From assembly GCF_038725785.1 (NCBI RefSeq), contig NZ_CP109797.1, positions 1 through 64,000 of the forward strand: a DNA stretch of 64,000 nt. Reading direction: 5' to 3'. This DNA is from Termitidicoccus mucosus. GTDB taxonomy: Bacteria; Verrucomicrobiota; Verrucomicrobiia; Opitutales; Opitutaceae. This document shows, one piece after another, positions 57,536 through 64,000 of this stretch. The notes beneath the pieces were generated by a model. That model worked only from the letters and a program-made list of their open reading frames with translations. It made no database searches and had not been told where the DNA came from. The first letter of the stretch is position 1; each line of letters starts with the position of its first letter. Position numbers and translations under genes: made by a program.

Positions 57536-58288
57536 ATGCCTGATTTGAGGACACCTTGGTCCGATTTCCCGGACGTCCTGCCTCATACCTCGATTGCCTC
57601 CTCAAAGCGCATCCGGCTTATGCCGACGCCAAAGCCGGCGATTTCAACGCAGCTCGCGCCGTCGCACATGCCTTGGTTAATCCCACCAGATTCAAATGGC
57701 GCACCGATTTCGTCGTTCCTGTCATCAAATTAGACAGGGATTCCGTCTGGAATGCCCTCCCATTGGGCATGGCTGACGCCATCTCCACCTTCTCAGGGGC
57801 CAAGGTTGTTACCACCGTTTTCCAGTCCAATATCGTCCACCAATCGGACGCCAATGCCGTTTCTCGCATCGTAAACCAGCCCTCTTCGAGGGCAAATGCC
57901 CCAAAGGCTCATACCTTATCGTGGACGACATCGTCTCTTTCGGCTCCACCATCGCCAACCTGCGCGGCTTCATCGAGTCCCACGGCGGTAAAGTCGCCGC
58001 CGCCTCCACCTTTGCCGCTCAAATCTTCGCCACCAAGCTGCGCCCGATTCCTTCACCATCTCTTCCATCCTTCGACGCTTCCCTCATGCCGACGACATCA
58101 TCCAATCCACCACCGGAGGAGTCTCCGCCGCCACACTCACCAACCGAGAAGCCAACTTCATCAATGGACTTTCGCAAATTGAGTCCATCAGAAATCCGCT
58201 CATTCCAACGCACCGTGTTATCAAAATTCGATCTAGCCTCGACCGCGACGACTTCGCCGAACGTTACTGGCTGCCCGACGAGTCCTGA
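57536..58288 (+). CDS. Phosphoribosyltransferase-fold protein (second copy)
   Basis: Same gene as 6301-7052. This copy restores ARAVAHALVNPTRFKWRTDF and LDRDSVWNALPLGMADAIS in one frame, but loses a base in the codons after ATKLRP near 58045. Confidence 0.77.
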
Positions 58289-58442
58289 GTCCGTCCTTCG
58301 CCGGCGCCACGACTATTTCCCCTGTATCTTGTTTTCCAATGCCCCTACGGCCGGGAAAGGCCTTTCCCGGTCGAGCCCAAGCGTCTCGACCTCCCTTTCT
58401 CGCATACCCAATGCTACTTCTTCCACGGCCGTAGCCGGCCGG

Positions 58443-58764
58443 ATCTCCACGGACGCAAACAACGGCCGTCGATTCATAAATTATGAATCTAGGAATTTAG
58501 GATTAGGCGCAGCCGCGCTTCCCCGGCAGGCTTCCCTGCCTTTGGCGCAAAGCTTGAAAAATCCCCGGCCGGGCTCGCACGGGCCCGGCCGAACGGCGCC
58601 GGCGTCATCCACGCCTTCCTTGAACCGGCAGCGCCGGCATCCTCCCAACTCCCAATCCATCCCCACGCCCCTTCCCCTCTCCCGGGAGAGGAACCCTCCT
58701 GTGCGTGCCGCGGCCTCCGGGCCGCCCTTCGGGCGCTTTGCGCCGTCATGCTCGCTCCGCCGAG
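58443..58764. repeat. Modular repeat family 1, copy A again
   Basis: Second reading of 7206-7530, with one- to three-base differences such as a lost CAT before the AT palindrome. Confidence 0.85.
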
Positions 58765-58773
58765 CATTCAGCA

Positions 58774-58860
58774 AGTATCCATATTATGGATACTAAATGG
58801 CGCGAAAAAAACTTCATTTTTTCAAAAACGCTTGCATTCACTACTAGGAAACTAGTAGTG
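58774..58860 (+). promoter_or_regulatory. Two operator-like palindromes before DUF932 (second copy)
   Basis: Both dyads described at 7540-7626 are identical here, including the TTGCAT box. This supports their sequence as real. Confidence 0.55.
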
Positions 58861-58929
58861 TCTTGGTTGGAGGGACCGGTTACGGCGGCCCCTCCTTATC
58901 GAAACCATAACCATCAACCAATATCAGCT

Positions 58930-59749
58930 ATGTTCCGACACTCCTACTTCACACAATCCAGCGCGCTTGACAACGTGCTTTCTCACGACGCGCTCCGCCG
59001 CGTCGTTCCTTCCGCCTTCGCGGAGGCGCCCCACGCGTCCACCTCCGAGCGTTACAGCTTCCTGCCCACCACCGCCGTCATTTCCCGCTTGGAAGAGCAT
59101 GGCTGGGTTCCGGTCGCGGCCTCCCAGTCCGACGTCAGGGACGAATCCAAAAGGGCTTCCAATCCCACATGATTCGCTTCGCCCAGCTCTCCGATCTGCG
59201 CGACCGCCCCCATGTCGAGGTCCGCCCCGAAATCGCCTACATCAACTCCCACGACAAATCCCGCGCCGCCCGCCTTGAGGCCGGCTTGTTGCGCTTCGCC
59301 TGCGCCAACGGCCTGATCGTCTCCGACGGCTCCGTCGCCGGCCTCCGCTTCAAGCATTTCGGGGTGGGCACGGGCGAGCTTGATGATGCCGTCATCCAGA
59401 TCACCGCCAAAGCTCCCGCGCTTTTCGAGGCCATCGAGCAATGGCGGGCCCGCAAACTCTCCGAGACCGAGCAGCGCGAGTTTGCCCGCCGCGCGATCGA
59501 CATTCGCTGGCCGGCAAAAAGCCCGTCCTGGACCCCGTGAAAATCCTTCTCGGACGACGGGGCGAAGACGCCGGCGAGAATCTTTGGAGAACCTTCAATG
59601 TCGCACAGGAAAATCTCCTGCGCGGCGGCCTCTGCTACCGGACCGCCGCTTTCCAGCGCGCCTCCATTCGTGCCGTGAGCGGTATCACGGAGACCGTCCG
59701 CATCAACAAAAGCCTCTGGGCTCTCACCGAGGAATTTTCCAACAACTAA
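58930..59749 (+). CDS. DUF932 domain protein (second copy)
   Basis: Same gene as 7698-8515. This copy has an unbroken N-terminal half (AFAEAPHASTSERYSFLPTT, EEHGWVPVAASQSDVRDESK). A shared break near 59150 and another near 59510 remain, so each probably reflects a systematic error. The terminator follows at 59751-59780. Confidence 0.87.
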
Positions 59750-59849
59750 CCGAGGGACGGGAGCGACCGTCCCCTCTTTTAAAAGCCAGACCACCACAGA
59801 GGGCGGCGTTGACCGCCGCCCTCCCTCCCTACCCTTCAACTTAAAACTT

Positions 59850-60499
59850 ATGCCTAAGATCATTACTGAAACCGACATCACCGCTGCCGTCGCGCAGCTC
59901 AACAAAAGCGAAAAGGCCAGATGGCCCTTTTCTGGATCGGCACCGGCGCCACCGATTTTTGGGACTTGACTTGGAAAACCAGCGCGCCCTCGAAACGCTC
60001 TTGCTCTCGATCTTCGCGTTTCCGGGAACCTCGCGTGACATCATCGAGGAGGACGGCCAGCGCGATCAGCTCTGGACCCACAACCGCCGCATCGCCGAGG
60101 CCGTCGAGTCCGTGGTGAAAAGGGCGGAATCCAGCGCGCGGAACCCAACGGAGACGGCGCGCGCGCGTCCATCCGCTGGCTCGCAAACTGGTGCATGAAG
60201 CACAGAGAAGCCAGCACCGCGGCCGTCGTGCGCTCCATTCTCCGGTCCATCCATAACAGTTCGCAACTGGCCCCTTCGGCGCCTTGGCTTTGTCGATGAT
60301 GAAATCACCGCGCACCTAATGGTTGTTATTGATGCCACCATCGGCCGGCAGGCCGACAGCTTCACGACACCGACATCCGCGAGGCATTTGTCGGCATCGA
60401 GGGTGGAGAAACATGGTTTTCGCCGACACCGGCGCGCCGAAACCCCTGAATGCCTCCAATCTCCAATACGTATCCAACCATCAATTACACCTCCCATGA
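59850..60499 (+). CDS. Paralogue family member 1 (second copy)
   Basis: Same gene as 8629-9269. Differences near 60120 and 60145 (runs of A and CG) show that the frame around VKRAESSA is misread in at least one copy. Confidence 0.55.
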
Positions 60500-61192
60500 C
60501 CTCTTCCAAAGAACGCTCGCCCGCGGAAATCGCCGGCCTCAAGGACTTTTTCCCAACTCAAAACCATTGATCGCGAAGCCAAGGCCGCGGTCGAGATAGC
60601 CAAACCGGCCCTCGTCCGCCTAGCGACCGAACTTGTCGGCCGCACCGATGCCCAGGCTCAACTGGCAAGGCAGCTTTTCCTGAGTCTATACAACGGCGGA
60701 TTCACCAAGGTGGAGCTCGCCTGCCTTCCGCTGCTGCCTTGGCAGCGCGATTTCGCGGACGTGCTGCTGGCCTTCAATGGACCCGGCTTTTCCGACAAGG
60801 ACATTTTGAAGGCTTTCGAGGCCGCCGGCGACGCCGGCGGCGCCTGGTTCTTCACCGAGCCCGCCCCATCGGCAATATCGCCGTGAGCGAAGACGACGGC
60901 ATCGAGGCCGACAACGCCGGCACGGCCGCACGCGAGGCCATGCGCTTGCTCGCGCGTGCAATCGCCTGCCAATACAGCGGCCAGCCCTTCGCCATCCGTA
61001 AGCTTTGCGCGATATTCTGGAGGAACGCGAGTGCGCCCCGGCATCCAGATCGCCGGCACCGACTGGAAACTACGCCGGTTCTTCTGCACCATGCTGCGCG
61101 GTTTCGGTCGCGGGGATTTCGAGCCGGAGTTCATCATTGAGGCCTTCTACGACATGGCCGGCGACGCTGGCGTCGCTTGGCTCAACGAATAG
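60496..61192 (+). CDS. Paralogue family member 2, two-repeat protein (second copy)
   Basis: Same gene as 9266-9966. This copy restores LLPWQRDFADVLLAFNGPGF, SDKDILKAFEAAGDAGGAWF and the CQYSGQPFAIRKL stretch, which makes the internal repeat clear. Confidence 0.68.
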
Positions 61193-61203
61193 GAGGAATC
61201 GCC

Positions 61204-61755
61204 ATGTCCACCACCACATTGGCAGACGCCGAACAGTCGTTTAACGTCGCGCGCGCCGCTCAGTGAGCGCGATGCGCAGCTTGAGGCAGGCGAAAAGGCG
61301 TTGGCTCAAGCGAAATTCGAGATGCTGCAATTTGAAAGCATTCTCGCCAAGTTCAAAAAGAGATAAGCAACTGCGAGGTTGACATCAAAACGGCACGTTA
61401 CCGGCAAGTCGGCCTCAATGCGGAAAAGCAGCAGGCCGCCGACGAATTAGCCAAGGCGATCACAAACCCAAACGCGTTTTCCACCATCGAAAAGGCCTTC
61501 GACAGGGTGCGCCGGCGAACGCGAATCTTGCCTGATTGTCGCCGAGCTTGCGGCTGCCGTCTCCATGTCCGTCCAGTTCAAGAAATGGATGGACATGGCG
61601 GAGGCCCGCGGGCCGCAGCCGAGAAAAGGGCCGGCACTTTGTCCGACGAATGCGAGGCCGCCCGGCGCCGGCGCGATGCCATGCGCGACCACGTCGCCGA
61701 GACGCGCCTGAAACTAGCCGAGATCCGGCAGGCGATACAGCTCAAGAAACCCTGA
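61204..61755 (+). CDS. Long coiled-coil protein between paralogues (second copy)
   Basis: Same gene as 9978-10524. An extra C near 61257 gives ARAALSERDAQLEAGEKA when combined with the first copy. The false stop after FKK near 61364 is shared. Confidence 0.65.
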
Positions 61756-61799
61756 ATGTCTCCAATCCTCAAAACGTATCCAATCATCAATTACATCCA

Positions 61800-62525
61800 A
61801 TGAATACAACATTTTCCCGCCAACTTTCCGAGGCGGAACGTCAGAAAGCCATGGACGATTTTGCCGCGCAGGTGCGCGATCAACGCCGAGTCAAGGCCGC
61901 GGTCGAAGCCGGGGCCCCGGCGTTGCAACGCCTCGCGAAATGCTTCGCCGGCGCGCCGGCGGACGCGGCGGCGGCGCGGCTCTTGCGGCCGCTTCTCTGC
62001 AACCTGTATCGCGGTTGCGGCACAAGCCCGTTTCGCCACTTCGACTATTTGACCGCGGACAACCGGGACGACTTCGCGGCGGTCGCCCTGGCTCTCGGCC
62101 ATGAGGGATTTCCCGACCGGCGGATTCGCGAGGAAATCAAGGCCGTCGCCGGCGAGGCGGCTTTCGATTGGTTTTGCGAACCTCAGCCAGAAGACGCCAC
62201 CGGCGAGCTTTGGGACGCGGGAACGACTTCCGATGAAGACGGCGGCATCGAGGCCTTGGCGCGAATCGCTGACGCCGTTGTCTGCGAATACAGCGGGCAG
62301 GCGTTCAAAATCAGGGCGATTTTATGGGCCTTGTGCGACGGCGGCGAGGCCGACTTGTCCGACCTCATGGCCCTCGACTGGAAACTGCGCAAAGACCTTT
62401 GCACCGTGCTCCGCACCATCAGTATCTCGACCGAGGACATGGAAATCGTCTTGGGCGCAGCGGCCGAGCGCAAGCACCGCCCCTATGAAGACGGCTACGA
62501 CTGGCTGCTGGAGGCCCAGAGTTGA
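61800..62525 (+). CDS. Paralogue family member 3, two-repeat protein (second copy)
   Basis: Same gene as 10569-11296. The frame is open from about 61880 to the stop and gives KAAVEAGAPALQRLAKCFAG, APADAAAARLLRPLLCNLYR. Confidence 0.72.
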   Translation: MNTTFSRQLSEAERQKAMDDFAAQVRDQRRVKAAVEAGAPALQRLAKCFAGAPADAAAARLLRPLLCNLYRGCGTSPFRHFDYLTADNRDDFAAVALALGHEGFPDRRIREEIKAVAGEAAFDWFCEPQPEDATGELWDAGTTSDEDGGIEALARIADAVVCEYSGQAFKIRAILWALCDGGEADLSDLMALDWKLRKDLCTVLRTISISTEDMEIVLGAAAERKHRPYEDGYDWLLEAQS

Positions 62526-62755
62526 CACTCACCACGAGCGGGAAACCCATGGAAAGCGAAAATCTCACGAGGCTCCTGCAAGATGCGGAACGCCGTTTGC
62601 AGGAGGCCAAATTCAACCTGTTGCTCAGGGAATCGGAGCTGTCGAAGGCCCGCGATGCGCGCATCGCCGCCGAGGTCGATGTGAAGGTCGCCGAGAATCT
62701 GGTTGCCAACTTGCAACGTGAAATGAAGGCGAAGCATGCAAACGCGAAAAACTAA
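62522..62755 (+). CDS. Short coiled-coil protein (second copy)
   Basis: Identical in sequence to 11293-11526. Confidence 0.7.
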   Translation: MTLTTSGKPMESENLTRLLQDAERRLQEAKFNLLLRESELSKARDARIAAEVDVKVAENLVANLQREMKAKHANAKN

Positions 62756-62756
62756 G

Positions 62757-62940
62757 ATGCCATTCCCCGACCGGCTGCGCGCCGGCGCGCAGACATGGGT
62801 CTCACGCGCGAGCAGGCCGCTGTCGAGCTTGGCATAAAATTGAAGACGCTCGAAGCCGGGAACAGGGCAAATATACCAAGCGCATCGAGGAGATCATAGA
62901 CCTCCACAATCGCCTGATCGGCGACGGTTTTAATACCTAA
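62757..62940 (+). CDS. Small XRE-type regulator (second copy)
   Basis: Same gene as 11528-11708. This copy has GCGCCGGCGCGCAG where the first has GCGGCGCGCAG, so the linker before MGLTREQAAVELGIK is uncertain. Confidence 0.65.
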
Positions 62941-62947
62941 TTACCTC

Positions 62948-63083
62948 GCGCCGGTTCTCCCATTGTGCGGCGGCGGTCAAGGTAGTCCGCTTCGCGCTCC
63001 ACCTTTGCGTTCCGGCGCTTCCCTTCGTCGGGTGCCGGCGATGCCGGCACCGCTCCTCAGCGCGCCTCCACGACTCGCCGCCG
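62948..63083. repeat. Modular repeat family 2, copy A again
   Basis: Second reading of 11718-11846. Confidence 0.75.
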
Positions 63084-63162
63084 GCTTCACTGGCGTTCAG
63101 CGCGGATACGCGACAGCCCGGAATGGTTCCGGGGCACGGATTCCCCGCTGACATTCCATATT

Positions 63163-63955
63163 ATGAAGTCACCAGTTGAAATCATCTTTGAATGCAGAGG
63201 TGTGGCCATCCGTTACATCCATGAGGTTTCATGCTCATTTATAGAACAAGGTTTGCACGCCACCAAGCGCGGTTACTGCCCGATCAGCCCCACGGGTTAT
63301 TTCTCATGCGCTGGATTCGGTGGTAATGATTTGAAGAATCAACTATCCTCCATGCTTGAGGGCGGGCAGTCGAGTTCGACAAAACCGCAAATATGCCATC
63401 CGGCGGTGCCAGAAGGCACTGCGTCTAAAAGACAATGGAGATGCCTGGAGTAGATATGTCACATTATCGTCGGACGCTGAATATGCCCTCAGTTGTGGTT
63501 TGTTCGCACCAGATGATGACCGTCGGACACTGTGGCAATACTCACCGCCTCTTTCAAAGGCTTCTCACCGGCCCGGCATCCGAGCTCCCCGATTGCAAGG
63601 ATTTCACCACCCGGTTCCCGGTCACGATATTCTCAAAAAAGATCATTCCGATCAAGGACAATCGCCGCCCTCGAGAAATTCATGCAGGAATTGTCCCGGC
63701 TGAAAAGATTTCCCGCACCAATTTTGCCCCATGGATTCCACACTTACCTGTGCCTGCCACCGCGGACGGAAGGGGAACCCGTCATCCAGCCCTTGCCACT
63801 AGAAACAGAATTTGACTTGGCTTGGACTCCGCCTTCGAGGACGAAGACCGGACAAGAAGGACGATGAATATCAGGATGGCGATGACGGCATGGGCGCCGC
63901 CATTGAAGATGACTCCGAAGACACTCTGCCACCCCAGCAAATGCTGCTGCTGTAA
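63163..63955 (+). CDS. Unknown protein with acidic C-terminal tail (second copy)
   Basis: Same gene as 11925-12722. The middle frame TRFPVTIFSKKIIPIKDNRR continues to FAPWIPHLPVPATADGRG without a break here, whereas the first copy has an extra CA near 12417 and an extra A near 12472. Confidence 0.47.
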
Positions 63956-64000
63956 AGGCATTCGCCCGGGAGCCGGCTAGCCGGCCGTCTCCCTTTCCAG

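Larger units (their letters stand above)
51208..64000. repeat. Second copy of the terminal redundancy (matches 1-12767)
   Basis: Everything from here to the end repeats 1-12767. It is about 26 bases longer, of which about 20 come from the heptamer array. Comparing the two gives an internal error estimate and corrects many frames. Confidence 0.93.

Noticed and set aside
51208-64000. A real 12.8-kb tandem duplication
   Set aside because: It would cut pilB at base 1 and duplicate only part of several operons. A circular contig overlap explains the data with no extra event, though reads must confirm it.
1-64000. rRNA, tRNA, prophage structural genes and CRISPR-Cas
   Set aside because: None was recognised by reading. 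DUF932 and the SSB-like gene also occur on phages, but no capsid, tail or terminase gene is present.

Overview
The window reads as a conjugative plasmid of about 51.2 kb, written out once and then about a quarter of the way round again. Bases 1-12767 recur at 51208-64000 in the same order and orientation. The two copies differ almost only by single-base insertions or deletions, so the simplest reading is a circular replicon in an unpolished long-read contig. Most long genes are split between frames in the same way. Where both copies exist, one often repairs the other. I therefore annotate genes across apparent frameshifts and do not call them pseudogenes. Boundaries in the single-copy part (12768-51207) are less certain. 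Host clues are high G+C, prepilins with the Ala/Phe-Thr-Leu-Ile-Glu form of the cleavage site common in Planctomycetes-Verrucomicrobia-Chlamydiae genomes, and a Gly-rich C-terminal end on a secreted protease like Opitutaceae sorting tails. I suggest a Verrucomicrobiota host with moderate to low confidence.

Layout, by function. (a) 41.3-52.7 kb, continuing at 1-5.8 kb: a type IV pilus/type II secretion-like machine with PilC/GspF, two prepilins, PilT, secretin, PilB and PilN- and PilO-like inner-membrane proteins, mostly coupled by ATGA overlaps. Mixed in are an IHF/HU protein, a secreted metzincin protease, lipoproteins and a Trp-rich repeat protein that could be an adhesin. (b) 4.7-12.7 kb: accessory genes. 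These are an SSB-like protein, a phosphoribosyltransferase, a DUF932 protein with a palindrome-rich promoter, three tandem paralogues of an unrecognised family with coiled-coil partners, and a small XRE-type regulator. (c) 12.7-15.5 kb: a DUF1419 protein, an orphan N6-methylase-like protein and two strongly base-paired non-coding segments. (d) 15.6-20.5 kb: partition (ParA plus partner), a Rep initiator and an iteron origin. (e) 20.6-22.5 kb: ParDE-like and VapBC-like toxin-antitoxin genes. (f) 22.9-40.3 kb: the conjugation set, with a MobF relaxase-helicase on the minus strand, a candidate oriT, a coupling protein, a ClpB-like AAA+ ATPase, and a VirB2-B3-B4-lipoprotein-B5-B6-B8-B9-B10 series.

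Regulation visible in the DNA. Four operon heads (26.1, 31.9, 44.0 and 46.7 kb) share nearly the same promoter, with a TTGGGCTATTAG-type palindrome in the spacer, which suggests one regulon joining DNA transfer and pilus genes. A second motif, the AT-rich palindrome TTCATAATTTATGAA, lies between genes at about eleven places from 7 to 29 kb, several of them in the partition region. A modular repeat of about 300 bp (three full copies plus fragments) appears to have entered coding sequences as well.

No VirB11, prepilin peptidase, lytic transglycosylase, rRNA, tRNA or CRISPR array was recognised. Pilus maturation would then depend on the host.
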